The position numbers and the translations under genes are program-made. Shown here one piece after another: positions 1 to 8,869 of a stretch of DNA of 64,000 nucleotides; position 1 is the stretch's first letter, and the number at the start of each line of letters is the position of its first letter. The notes beneath the pieces were generated by a model. It made no database searches, had not been told where the DNA came from, and worked only from the letters and a program-made list of their open reading frames with translations. The DNA is from Mariniblastus fucicola (GTDB lineage: Bacteria > Planctomycetota > Planctomycetia > Pirellulales > Pirellulaceae). The stretch is taken from NCBI RefSeq assembly GCF_008087665.1, contig NZ_CP042912.1, positions 4,960,001 to 5,024,000 of the forward strand, given 5' to 3'.

Positions 1-207
1 TGTCGCATTGCGGTTGGTCGAGGGTTCGAACTTGCTGACTCCCGGCGTCGCCTGCTTGGCCTGGCCATCGGAGTAGGGCGATCCGCTGCTTCTCTTGAAC
101 CCGCCCTGAGCGTTGGCTTCGGCACACTCAAACGACACCAGGCACGCAACGATCAGAACAGCTGGCCAAACAGACAAACGGCTTTTTGCTAAATCAATCA
201 CGGTCAT
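1..207 (-). CDS. Secreted protein, N-terminal part only (runs off window)
   Basis: An open frame starts with ATG at 207 and stays open to the window edge, giving 69 residues. The N-terminus has a short basic stretch (AKSR), a hydrophobic core (VWPAVLIVACLVSF) and a likely signal peptidase site after ANAQ. The rest is low-complexity and Ser/Gly/Lys-rich. It lies downstream of the GAF-HlyD adaptor gene on the same strand, 194 bases away, so it could be a partner of that exporter-like protein, but nothing visible proves this. The function is unknown because the body of the protein lies outside the window. Confidence 0.55.
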   Translation of the reverse strand, partial: MTVIDLAKSRLSVWPAVLIVACLVSFECAEANAQGGFKRSSGSPYSDGQAKQATPGVSKFEPSTNRNAT

Positions 208-401
208 TTCGCTCTCATGCGTTGGTTGGTAGAAGCTGGCGACAGGCAGAAGTGCTTCGATAAAAATCGGCCAGAGAAAGCCGCCACAGCCAGAGAAAAT
301 CGGCGGATCAACGTTTGCGAGGCGACTAAACGCAGCCTATTCCCTGACGTCTGTAAGTATAGGGAATTTAGGGATCCTGTCCGCCGAATTGCCAGCAAAA
401 T

Positions 402-2561
402 TCAAAACCAGAACTGCCACTTTGCCTGAACCGTCTCGATCAGCTCGTAGAACATCGCGTAGCCAACCGAACAAGTGCCGCACTGAACTTTTCCCGTGAC
501 GCGAGTTCCCGATCGAAGCAGCTCTTGAGGGATAGCATCATTGGGAAAGCGGACTCTTACCAATGCAGCATTGCCTTCATCGGAGTAGACGTCCAGCTTC
601 TGATCGACAGACAGCAACTCACCCTCAAACTCTTTTCCAGGCCACGAAACGAGTGCGAAAGTCACCTTGAGGAACTCGTCGGAATCCTGCATCGCCCTGG
701 ACAAATGAGCCAGTCGTCGTTCCGGCATTTCCAGCTCGATCAGCCACTGTGTATCGGGAGGAACAATGGTCATCAGATGTTGCCCAAAACGAACGGGGCG
801 TCGCAGCAGATTCTGTCGGACTTGCCAGTTTACAACCTGACCCGCGATCGGAGCACGGACTTGTAACAGCTCGCGGTCTTTCAGTTGAACTGCCAATTCG
901 TTTTCGAGGTTGGCAATTTCCTGAGACGCTCTTTGGAACTGCGAGTTGTAAGCGGCTTTCTCGCTCGCATCGACGCCCGTCGTCTTTCCCGTTTCCGCGA
1001 TCCGCAGCTCGTTTTTGGCTTGAGCGATTCGTCCTTGCAGGTCTCCAATCTTGAGTTCCAAAGTTGAACTCGCCATCGTGGCGAGGAGTTGACCTTTGTC
1101 GACGATTGAATCGCCCGTGTTGGAGACCTTGATGTCGGTCAGGATTCCGTCCAGTTGAGCGTAGACTTCGTGGCGACTTTCGGCCACCAGATTTCCTCGG
1201 GCACCGAGCGAGAACGAATAAGGATACAAGCACAGGAATCCCAGCACGGCCGCAATCACGGCAATGCCTGTCAGGCTGCGAGCCAAGCGGCGGCCCTGAA
1301 ACTGTTGGACGATTTTGCCAATCGACTTCCACAGCGGCATCAGGAAAATGCTCTGGTGGTCGATGCTGTTGGACAACGCGGTTTGCGCGTGTGTCGCCAT
1401 GACTTCGATGCGTTCCTTAACAGCAGGGGAAACGCTCGACGCGTCCAACTGCTCGATAATCAACGCCCCAACCGGTGCTTCGCTGCCCGTCGTTTGTGCC
1501 TGTTCAAAGGGATCGTCGTCGAAAGATGTCGGTGGGACGTTCCGCAAAGGAATCACTGCGACCATCCGCGCGTGCGACTTTTCGACATGATCGTGGACGC
1601 GTTTTTCGATGGTCGGGGGCAGGTTTTTGCTGTCGCCTTCGTACCACAGTGGCTTTTTTGACTGAACAACGGAAGTCGCCAAACGCCCGAGCGTCTTGAC
1701 CTGTTCGCTGCGTCGCTCGATCGTGTCGAGGCCGCTAACGGATTTGACGACGCATCGATTGCCTTGCATCGTCGCCACGCTGACACGATCACAATCGATC
1801 AGCCGTCTGCCTTCGTTGCTGATCGCGTAGACGGTGTCGTTGACGTCGAGCTTGCGATGAATCAACTGCACGAATCGTTCCAGCTGACTCCATGTTTTTT
1901 GCTGCTCCTGAAACGACCTCAGTCGCAAGTTGGACAGGAACTCACCCGCGATCTCTGACATCTGCAACAGGAAACGCAAGTATCCGCGCTGCGTCGCAGG
2001 TCCGGCGCCGGGCCGCTGAAAGATTTCAATCAGACCGACTGTTTCGCCGTCGACTTTGATCGGACCCAGCACCAACAAATGGTCGGTTGGATTGCCTCCA
2101 GAATCCGACGCTTCGCTGCCTGTTGCCGGCGGAATCAAAGTCGGTTCGCCGGCGTCGAGCATTCGCTCAATCAGCTTTCCATGCGTTTGCTGAGCCTGAA
2201 CATTTTCGTTTAACGCGGTTTGCTTCAAGTTGACGTGGCACTGAAGTTTGGCGTTTTTGTTTTCTGTTTCACGAATCCAGATTGCGCCGCCGACGGAAGC
2301 CAATGCAGTGACGATTCGCGTGAGAAAACCTTCGTAGAACTCGTCGGCAGTACAATCTTTTTGGCTCAGTTGCCGGACTTCGAGAACCAACTCGCGAATC
2401 TGGGCGCGCGTTTTATCGACCAGCGCCGCGTCGGAATCGGACAGATCAACACGCCGACGCCCGGGTCGTTTTGCTTTCGCGTCAGCAGTCGCAGCGGACG
2501 TTGGCGCAAACGCCATGCCTTGTGCCGGATCGGAATCGTTCGTTGTTGGGTCGTGCACCAT
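402..2561 (-). CDS. GAF-GAF-HlyD type membrane-fusion adaptor
   Basis: This 719-residue protein starts at ATG 2561. Residues about 60-215 and 225-400 look like two GAF-type sensor domains. A single membrane helix follows near 430-455 (GIAVIAAVLGFLCLYPYSF), then an HlyD/biotinyl-lipoyl hairpin (ESRHEVYAQLDGILTDI, coiled coil, LLQVRAPIAGQVVNW) and a beta-barrel end. HlyD-family proteins link an inner-membrane transporter to the outer envelope. The ordinary family lacks cytosolic GAF domains, which bind small ligands or mediate dimerisation. The arrangement suggests an adaptor whose activity is gated from the cytoplasm. No transporter is visible; the partial gene at 1-207 lies downstream. The gene is divergent from the rhomboid gene. 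Confidence 0.8.
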   Translation of the reverse strand: MVHDPTTNDSDPAQGMAFAPTSAATADAKAKRPGRRRVDLSDSDAALVDKTRAQIRELVLEVRQLSQKDCTADEFYEGFLTRIVTALASVGGAIWIRETENKNAKLQCHVNLKQTALNENVQAQQTHGKLIERMLDAGEPTLIPPATGSEASDSGGNPTDHLLVLGPIKVDGETVGLIEIFQRPGAGPATQRGYLRFLLQMSEIAGEFLSNLRLRSFQEQQKTWSQLERFVQLIHRKLDVNDTVYAISNEGRRLIDCDRVSVATMQGNRCVVKSVSGLDTIERRSEQVKTLGRLATSVVQSKKPLWYEGDSKNLPPTIEKRVHDHVEKSHARMVAVIPLRNVPPTSFDDDPFEQAQTTGSEAPVGALIIEQLDASSVSPAVKERIEVMATHAQTALSNSIDHQSIFLMPLWKSIGKIVQQFQGRRLARSLTGIAVIAAVLGFLCLYPYSFSLGARGNLVAESRHEVYAQLDGILTDIKVSNTGDSIVDKGQLLATMASSTLELKIGDLQGRIAQAKNELRIAETGKTTGVDASEKAAYNSQFQRASQEIANLENELAVQLKDRELLQVRAPIAGQVVNWQVRQNLLRRPVRFGQHLMTIVPPDTQWLIELEMPERRLAHLSRAMQDSDEFLKVTFALVSWPGKEFEGELLSVDQKLDVYSDEGNAALVRVRFPNDAIPQELLRSGTRVTGKVQCGTCSVGYAMFYELIETVQAKWQFWF

Positions 2562-2735
2562 TGGAGAACCGTATACAATTTGGGGAAACGGGACTTTCCA
2601 AGAATCTGGGGGCTATGGCAAGCTCGATTCCCAAACTCGGTTCCGCCAGAGCTTCCCCAAGCTCGATTTCAATCGCTCAGGCCTACGATTCTCCGGGTGC
2701 TGGCACTTTGACTCCTCCGCGACAGAAAGAAATCG

Positions 2736-3749
2736 ATGAGATTGATTGGCAGTTTGCCATCAGAATCCGCAGCCGATAGCTTGGCCGCCTATTTGTTAAC
2801 GCAGTCCATCGAGTGCCAGGTTGAGCCTGATGGTGAACATGGATTCGACATATGGGTTAAAGACGAAGACGGTTTCGAGCAAGCCAAGCGCGAGCTGGAG
2901 ACTTTTCGGAGCGATCCAAAGGCAGAAAAGTATCGCAAGGCCGTTGCAGAAGCGAAGAAGATTCAGGAAGCTGCCGTTTCGCGACAAAAGCAGTACCAGA
3001 AGAACATTCAATCTGTGGGCCCTGTGCAAAAGGGCATTTTTGAAACGGCTCCGCTGACCGTCGTGTTGATTCTGATTTGCGTGATCGTTGCGGCACTCAC
3101 TGAATTCGGCGCCGACAAGTATGACGATCGAGCCGTTGCGCGAGCGCTGCAGTTCGTGGCTGTTGATACGCCTTCGGAGCAGCTTCAGCAAGCGTGGCAG
3201 ACTAACAGGGACAGCATGGAGGTGCGTCTGGCCAGCATTTATCGCGGAGAGTTGTGGCGAACCATGTCGCCAATTTTCTATCACTACGGCCCGTTCCATA
3301 TTGTTTTCAACATGCTTTGGTTGGCCTATTTTGGCCGCATGATCGAAGGGAGGTATGGAACTTTATGCCTGGCGATGATCGTCGTGTTTTCTGCGATCTT
3401 TTCCACGGTCCTGCAATGTGTAGTTCCTGCAAGCGTCGGCGGATCGGTGCCGATGTTGTATACCGACCTGTTGATATCCCATTTAGGCGGAATGTCCGGC
3501 GTCAACTACGCGCTCTTTGGGTTCATCTGGTTCCGGATGCTCTATGACCCAAACTCTCGAATGTTCCTGCCTCAAACGACGGTCATTATCATGATCGGCT
3601 ATCTGTTTTATTGCATGCTTTCGCCGCAAATCGGCGGTACGTTCGGAGGAGACGCAGGCCGCGTAGCCAACTGGGCACACGGTGGCGGAATGCTGATGGG
3701 CTTGCTGCTGGGGCTTTCGCCGATCGGCAAACGGCTCAGCAAGAAGTGA
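2736..3749 (+). CDS. Rhomboid-family intramembrane serine protease
   Basis: The protein has 337 residues. Residues 1-90 form a soluble, charged N-terminal domain resembling the cytoplasmic domain of GlpG-type rhomboids. About six membrane helices follow. The catalytic dyad is readable: Ser254 in GGMSGVNYALFG (GxSG motif) and His315 in VANWAHGGGMLMG. The HYGPFHIVFNMLWL segment matches the conserved HxxxN region of rhomboids. Family members cleave membrane helices of client proteins inside the inner membrane. The substrate is unknown. The ATG at 2736 has no strong ribosome binding site, but an upstream start would add residues with no family match. Confidence 0.93.
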   Translation: MRLIGSLPSESAADSLAAYLLTQSIECQVEPDGEHGFDIWVKDEDGFEQAKRELETFRSDPKAEKYRKAVAEAKKIQEAAVSRQKQYQKNIQSVGPVQKGIFETAPLTVVLILICVIVAALTEFGADKYDDRAVARALQFVAVDTPSEQLQQAWQTNRDSMEVRLASIYRGELWRTMSPIFYHYGPFHIVFNMLWLAYFGRMIEGRYGTLCLAMIVVFSAIFSTVLQCVVPASVGGSVPMLYTDLLISHLGGMSGVNYALFGFIWFRMLYDPNSRMFLPQTTVIIMIGYLFYCMLSPQIGGTFGGDAGRVANWAHGGGMLMGLLLGLSPIGKRLSKK

Positions 3750-3871
3750 TCGGGTTGCGCAGGAATCGGGATCGCAAGTAGGCTGCTGACGAACCCGGTA
3801 AAAGCACGAAGCGCAAATACAGTCACGATGTGCTAAACCAAGCATCCAATATCAGCACGAAACGCAATCGA

Positions 3872-3901
3872 GTAAATCACTCAGTCAGTAAATCACTCAG
3901 T
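3872..3901. repeat. 14-base direct repeat, two copies
   Basis: GTAAATCACTCAGT occurs at 3872-3885 and again at 3888-3901, two bases apart. A degenerate third copy (GAGTCACTCACG) follows near 3905. The repeats lie between the convergent rhomboid and TIGR03009 genes. They could be a leftover of slippage or a protein binding site. Confidence 0.6.
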
Positions 3902-3984
3902 CTTTGAGTCACTCACGAACGCTCGAAGCGATTCACCAATTCGCCGCCTGTCTGTCTGACGACTAAACCCACGCGAAAGGCGGC

Positions 3985-4005
3985 GTCAGTCTGGGACAGA
4001 CTGAC
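3985..4005. other. Perfect 9-bp hairpin between convergent genes
   Basis: GTCAGTCTG, loop GGA, CAGACTGAC forms a perfect stem immediately beyond the stop of the minus-strand gene at 4009 and 236 bases after the rhomboid stop. There is no T-run on either side, so it is not a classical intrinsic terminator. It may act as a bidirectional 3'-end stabiliser or be a dispersed intergenic palindrome. Confidence 0.45.
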
Positions 4006-4008
4006 CTA

Positions 4009-5013
4009 CTATTTGCGCTGATTCGGCGATGCACCGGCGGCTGAAGTATTCATAGCCTGGCGATCAACTCGCTTCCAACCGGTCTCGAAAGTCGGCAGGC
4101 TTGGTTTGACAAAATGGCCCCACCAGTTCTTGATCAGCGAAAGCCGATCGTTGACCTTCTGATCAGAGAATGCAATGTAGACGCTGCTGAAATTGTTTTT
4201 CTTCGGATCGTACTGTGGCATGTACATGTGCACAGCCTTGGGCAGGAAGGGCTCCATCGACAAAATGATTTCAACCTTCTTGTAGTTCTGTGCGTCCTCG
4301 GCACGCTTCGGCCATGCTTCCAACCAGACTTCGCCCTTTGCATCCGGAGGCGTAATCACGCGAACCCAATAGCGTTGCAAAATCTGATCCTTGCGAGCCC
4401 CGAACATGAACGGAATCGGACTGTTAAGAATCGCGCCAGCGCCACGCATCTCAGGCGGCAGTTTGGTCTCGTAAAGTCGTCTGGCCTGGAAATCGAATTC
4501 GTAAACGGCGTCTCCGTCAGTCACCCATTTCTCTCGCAACTTTGCATCGCTGATTGGTTTGGGCTCTTTCCCGGGTCCGTCGAACTTATACAGCGACGTG
4601 GTTTCATAGCTGGCTTTCCCGGGTTTTCCGTACCGAATTTCTCCGATCGCGATGCTGTCTGCAGAAAGCTGACCTGTTTTGGGATCGCGATAGTTGGTCA
4701 ACGCCGTGTCGTAAACGTATCGCTGAAATGTGCATTGATAAAGCTTGATGCCTTCGCTTTGCGCTTGCCAATAGTCGAGCGCCTGACCGAGGTAAGTCGA
4801 TTCTTCGGCCGACAATTCAGCGAACGGTCGTCTGGGTTGCGAAGGCGTTTGGCCGCCCATTTGCGCGAGGCGATCTGTTTGTTGTTGCGTCAACTGCTGC
4901 GATTGTTGCTGAGCATTATTCTGTTGCTGAGCATGAATCGTTGTGCTGGCCAAAACTACGGCAGCACTCAACGCAATCGAAAACAGTCCGGTTTTCAAAC
5001 CACCATGAATCAT
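4009..5013 (-). CDS. Secreted TIGR03009-type planctomycete protein
   Basis: The protein has 334 residues. Residues 1-28 are a signal peptide (TGLFSIALSAAVVLASTTIHA), followed by a Gln-rich stretch of about 25 residues. The body contains LDYWQAQSEGIKLYQCTF, IRYGKPGKASYE and a beta-rich region ending near WWGHFVKPSLPTFETGWKRV. This fits the TIGR03009 family, known almost only from planctomycetes and without a defined function. LolA-like outer-membrane lipid-binding folds have been considered for such proteins, but that is speculative here. The ATG at 5013 is preceded by AGGGAAG at good spacing. Confidence 0.75.
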   Translation of the reverse strand: MIHGGLKTGLFSIALSAAVVLASTTIHAQQQNNAQQQSQQLTQQQTDRLAQMGGQTPSQPRRPFAELSAEESTYLGQALDYWQAQSEGIKLYQCTFQRYVYDTALTNYRDPKTGQLSADSIAIGEIRYGKPGKASYETTSLYKFDGPGKEPKPISDAKLREKWVTDGDAVYEFDFQARRLYETKLPPEMRGAGAILNSPIPFMFGARKDQILQRYWVRVITPPDAKGEVWLEAWPKRAEDAQNYKKVEIILSMEPFLPKAVHMYMPQYDPKKNNFSSVYIAFSDQKVNDRLSLIKNWWGHFVKPSLPTFETGWKRVDRQAMNTSAAGASPNQRK

Positions 5014-5172
5014 AATCTTCCCTGACGATGTATGGCATTTTGTTTAGTTAGTCGGGAAGTCGGTCAACTCGCCCTGTCCTATGTCATTCGGGCAACTGGC
5101 CCTATGATTGGATCGGCAGTTTATCAACTGCCCCGAACCGGACCTACGTGGATTAAAGACGCTAGTTCGCTG

Positions 5173-5997
5173 CTAGCAGGATGCCATCACACCGCTGACG
5201 ATGGCTTTCAGTTTCGGCGCCGCGACGCGGGCGGCTTCGATGACTTCCTCTCCAGAAGTCGGCTCAAGCGAATCCGGATTCGCCACATTGGTGACGATCG
5301 ACATGGCCATGGTTCGAATTCCGGAACGTGCGGCGACGTTGACTTCGGGAACCGTCGACATGCCGGCGACATCGATCCCCATTCGCCGGAGCATTCGATA
5401 TTCGGCTCGCGTTTCATAGTTCGGGCCCAACATCGCGGCATAAACTCCTTGATGCAGAGCAAATCCCTCTTTGCGGGCGATCGAATGAGCTGACTCGATC
5501 AGGTCACGGTCATAAACCTGATCGCTTCGGAAGGAAGGCCGGCCGAGCGTCGGTTCCGCGGCAATCTGTGGCGACGTTCGATTCATAAAGTCCACGTGGC
5601 TTTCGATCAGCATCACATCGCCGCTGTCCATTTTGGGATTCAGCCCGCCGGCGGCGTTGCTGACGAACAGCACTTCAACTCCCAACGCGTGCATGACATG
5701 AATCGGCAGCGTGGCGTGATCGACGTCGTAGCCCTCGTACAGGTGGAATCGTCCTTGCATCGCCACGACTTCGTGACCGTCGAGCGTACCGCAAACGAGG
5801 TTTCCTTTGTGACCAGTCGCAGTGCTGACCGGAAAATTGGCGATCGAACCGTAGGGCAGGGTGGCTTGCGCCTGAATGTGCTCGGCAACGATTCCGGCTC
5901 CGGTCCCCAGCACGATTCCAAAACGCGGAGTCCCTTTCCAGCGACTGGAAACGGACTCAACGGATTCCGCGACTTGCGTTTTGAAATTCTCGTTCAT
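5173..5997 (-). CDS. Purine nucleoside phosphorylase, paralogue 1 (Asn type)
   Basis: The protein has 274 residues and belongs to the trimeric low-mass PNP/MTAP family. These cytosolic enzymes split purine nucleosides with phosphate to give a free base and ribose-1-phosphate. Visible motifs are GIVLGTGAG (phosphate loop), MQGRFHLYEGYD, NAAGGLNP, the base-binding Glu in NYETRAEYRMLRRMG, and GMSTVPEV. The specificity position in SIVTNVANPD is Asn (codon 5287-5289), as in 6-oxopurine enzymes such as human PNP. It lies 34 bases downstream of the second paralogue on the same strand, so the two are probably co-transcribed. The pair likely serves purine salvage. Confidence 0.93.
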   Translation of the reverse strand: MNENFKTQVAESVESVSSRWKGTPRFGIVLGTGAGIVAEHIQAQATLPYGSIANFPVSTATGHKGNLVCGTLDGHEVVAMQGRFHLYEGYDVDHATLPIHVMHALGVEVLFVSNAAGGLNPKMDSGDVMLIESHVDFMNRTSPQIAAEPTLGRPSFRSDQVYDRDLIESAHSIARKEGFALHQGVYAAMLGPNYETRAEYRMLRRMGIDVAGMSTVPEVNVAARSGIRTMAMSIVTNVANPDSLEPTSGEEVIEAARVAAPKLKAIVSGVMASC

Positions 5998-6031
5998 GGT
6001 CAGTGCCTGAGGTTCGGCGAAGCAAGAGAAT

Positions 6032-6859
6032 CTAAGCCGATTCCTGTTCCAGGACTTTCATGACCAACGTCGAAAGCCGCGGCTCAGCTTCGTTGGCAAC
6101 TTTCACGATCTCGTGCGGATCGGCTGGCTCAAGTGCATCGGGGAAGCACAAATCGGTCACCACAGAAAACCCAACGACTCGCATTCCGCCATGAACGGCA
6201 ACGATGACTTCCGGAATTGTCGACATTCCAACAACGTCAGCCCCCATCGTCCGCAGCATGCGATACTCAGCACGCGTTTCGAGGTTCGGCCCGGCGACCG
6301 CAACCAGCACACCTTTGTGAGCCACGATGTCTTCCGCGCGAGCGATACTGAGTGCACGATCTACCAGATCCTGACTGTAAGGTTCGCACATGTCAGGGAA
6401 ACGTGGTCCCAACCGATCGTCGTTGATGCCGATCAACGGATTGTCACCCATCATGTTGATCTGATCTTCGATCACCATGATGTCGCCTTTGCGATAGTAA
6501 GGGTTGAGCCCGCCGACCGCGTTGGAGCAAACCAACAGGTCTGCGCCAAGTGCTTTCATGACACGAATCGGCAACGTGGCTTCCTTGAGCGGATAGCCCT
6601 CGTACATATGCGTCCGGCCTTCCATCGCGACGACGTCCAAGCCAGCCAACTTTCCACACACCAAGCGGCCCTTGTGTGAAAGCGCCGTCGATTTTGGAAA
6701 GTGAGGGATGTCGCCGTAGTCGATCGATGCCGTAACATCGATCTTTTCAGCCAACGGCCCGAGTCCCGTGCCAAGGATGATGCCTGCGTGTGGCGTCGCG
6801 GTGAATTGCTGCTGGATGACTCCGACAGCTTCCTGAATTTTGTCGTACAAATCGAGCAT
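6032..6859 (-). CDS. Purine nucleoside phosphorylase, paralogue 2 (Asp variant)
   Basis: I start this protein at ATG 6859 (275 residues), because it has GGAT upstream and aligns with the start of the family. A TTG at 6892 would add 11 residues without a ribosome binding site. Motifs are GIILGTGLGPLAEKI, MEGRTHMYEGYP, NAVGGLNP, NLETRAEYRMLRTMG and GMSTIPEV. The position equivalent to human PNP Asn243 is Asp (SVVTDLCFPD, codon 6152-6154). In methylthioadenosine phosphorylases an Asp here allows 6-aminopurines. This copy may therefore act on adenosine or methylthioadenosine, or be broad. This is inference from one residue. Confidence 0.92.
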   Translation of the reverse strand: MLDLYDKIQEAVGVIQQQFTATPHAGIILGTGLGPLAEKIDVTASIDYGDIPHFPKSTALSHKGRLVCGKLAGLDVVAMEGRTHMYEGYPLKEATLPIRVMKALGADLLVCSNAVGGLNPYYRKGDIMVIEDQINMMGDNPLIGINDDRLGPRFPDMCEPYSQDLVDRALSIARAEDIVAHKGVLVAVAGPNLETRAEYRMLRTMGADVVGMSTIPEVIVAVHGGMRVVGFSVVTDLCFPDALEPADPHEIVKVANEAEPRLSTLVMKVLEQESA

Positions 6860-6945
6860 TTTGGATCCGTTTACATTCTGAATTGAGCTCAAAACGTAAA
6901 CGATCCAAAGCGATCTCTCAAGAGTACCGACCGCGGCAGCTTGCC

Positions 6946-8343
6946 TTAGCGGCGTGACGCAGTACTGGATTCAGCTTTTCGATCCGAAGCCGTCCCCAGC
7001 TTGCGATTCACAGGGCGAGCTCCAAAAACGAGGCCACCAACAAGTTTGCGATCTGCGGGCAGAAATTGGTTGATGACCTCGCGTTCCAATGTGAACACGA
7101 ACGTCAACCGTCGGCCGTCCTTGTCGTTCAAATGGTAGTAGATCCACGATACGGGAACTCCGCCTTCCGATCCTTCCACTTCTACCGAAAGGCCACGAAC
7201 CAGACTGTCAGTCTTGAACTCGGTCGCGTCGACAATCGTGGCGACTTCATCCGCCGCAATGATCCGCGCGACTTCTTTCTTGTATTCTTCCAACGTCAAC
7301 GGCTTGTTGGCTGGACGAGCAGGAAGCTGAACAATATTACATTGAGCCAACAAGCTGCCGCCGCTGACGAATCGCAGAATTGCTGCTTCCCGCTCTGAGG
7401 CGATGACGCGCCAGCGAGGATCGTACTTCAACTTCAGGCCTGGTGACTGCCACTGCAAACGCTGTTCAATGACGCGTCCTTTGGTGTGCGCGACCAAAGC
7501 TTCATTGGTCAGGTGCTCGCAAGAATCATCCGGAACCAGATCCAGCGAGATGCTGCTTTTTCCATCGTAGCCAGGTGCAATTTGTCCCGGCTGACGAATC
7601 TCACGCAAGTTCATCTTAACGCGTGCAAGTTCCTGATTGCTGCCCAGCTTGATCTTTACGATCGCGGCGATTTCCATGTCAGTGCTGACATCGTCGACTC
7701 CGCCTCGAAGCTTTCCGGTAACATGCAGGATGGCTTCTTTGTTCTTGATCTCCTTCAAGCGAACCTTGACGTCGTTTCGAATGATTCGATCAACCGCGCA
7801 GAAATTAGCCAGACCGTTGTCAGAAGGTTTCCAGTAGTCGCCGACTTTGGCGCCCTGGTGATTGACCAACGAAGCGACCGACAGCGGGTCGACTGGATTC
7901 CGCAGCAATTCAAGCTCGTGCTGAGTCAAAGTCTCTGCAACGGACGCCATTTGAATTCGCTTGTCCGATTTCGATTTTACGCGAACCACAACCAGTCGAT
8001 TGTCGTCATAAAGGCTGGCTCCTGTTTGGCCTTTGAGGATCTCGTAAGTTCCTTTTGCCTCGTCGTAGAAGCGAATGGCTTGAACGTCGTCGCCTTTGCC
8101 AGTGAAACGCTGAAAGTATCCGAGCTTGGCAATCGTCTTCATTGGAAGCATGCGGAATTCTTCTTCCTCACGCTCCGGATCTTTCTGCATGATGACTTTG
8201 CCTTCGTGCTCGAATTGCATTTGAACACGATGCTGTTGTCCGCGTTTGAACTTCAATTCGATATCGATATCTTCCGCTGCGAAAGTAACGGAACATACAA
8301 ACATCGCTACGACGCATGACAGGCTTTTTGCCACAAATTTCAT
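6946..8343 (-). CDS. Secreted hypothetical protein, 465 residues
   Basis: The start is ATG 8343, which has AAGGA eight bases upstream and opens a clear signal peptide (KFVAKSLSCVVAMFVCSVTFAAED). A frame extending to 8415 lacks these signs. The mature protein is beta-rich and charged: an N-terminal part with repeated 'KRGQQHRVQMQFEHEGKV'-like strands, and a C-terminal part (GLKLKYDPRWRVIASEREAAILRFV to FLPADRKLVGGLVFG) resembling lipoprotein-like periplasmic domains. No enzyme motif is visible. It is the first gene of a minus-strand run that continues into the PNP pair, but the 86-base gap leaves co-transcription open. Confidence 0.75.
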   Translation of the reverse strand: MKFVAKSLSCVVAMFVCSVTFAAEDIDIELKFKRGQQHRVQMQFEHEGKVIMQKDPEREEEEFRMLPMKTIAKLGYFQRFTGKGDDVQAIRFYDEAKGTYEILKGQTGASLYDDNRLVVVRVKSKSDKRIQMASVAETLTQHELELLRNPVDPLSVASLVNHQGAKVGDYWKPSDNGLANFCAVDRIIRNDVKVRLKEIKNKEAILHVTGKLRGGVDDVSTDMEIAAIVKIKLGSNQELARVKMNLREIRQPGQIAPGYDGKSSISLDLVPDDSCEHLTNEALVAHTKGRVIEQRLQWQSPGLKLKYDPRWRVIASEREAAILRFVSGGSLLAQCNIVQLPARPANKPLTLEEYKKEVARIIAADEVATIVDATEFKTDSLVRGLSVEVEGSEGGVPVSWIYYHLNDKDGRRLTFVFTLEREVINQFLPADRKLVGGLVFGARPVNRKLGTASDRKAESSTASRR

Positions 8344-8869
8344 TTGATCATCCTTGATTACTCGAATTCCGTTCCTTTGGCGGAGCGCAAAAGTGGGCCA
8401 AATCACCCTTGGCATTCGGAACTATCCGAAGAATCATCGTCAGATATCTGTCTCAAAACGACATTCGTTGGAGTCAATCCGCACGGTTTGACAGGCCGCT
8501 ATTCGGGAGGCTAAAAGCCGCTTGAACGCCCAAACCCGCATAAAACGCCCTAAAATGATAAAATCGGGACGTAAATTGCGGTCTTGGCATCCAGTTTGCA
8601 AGACAGTTAGACAGCAGAGGTTTTCTGACAAACACTGGTTTTAAGGAGAATCTCGCTTGCCATCTGACGGGTAACCAATAGTGGAGCTTCCTTTGCTCCG
8701 CCGTCGCCACTTCTCGTCGGATCGCTGAGTTGCTGAAACCTGCTGTTCAATTCCTGGCGAAAATTCAGGTGTTTGAACGGTTAGACCAACAACTCCGTAG
8801 AACAGCTCAGTAAGAGGCTGAGCTGTTGAGCCATCATAAAGTCGTTGGAACAACGGAGCGAAAATAATT
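8344..8869. other. Divergent intergenic region, 526 bases
   Basis: This region separates the secreted protein (minus strand) from the sigma factor (plus strand). A perfect -35-like TTGACA sits at 8488-8493 on the plus strand, but the -10 at the right distance is poor (CTAAAA). AT-rich boxes TAAAAT occur at 8551 and 8559 without a good -35. A long untranslated leader for the sigma gene is possible. I see no convincing coding frame. Confidence 0.5.
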
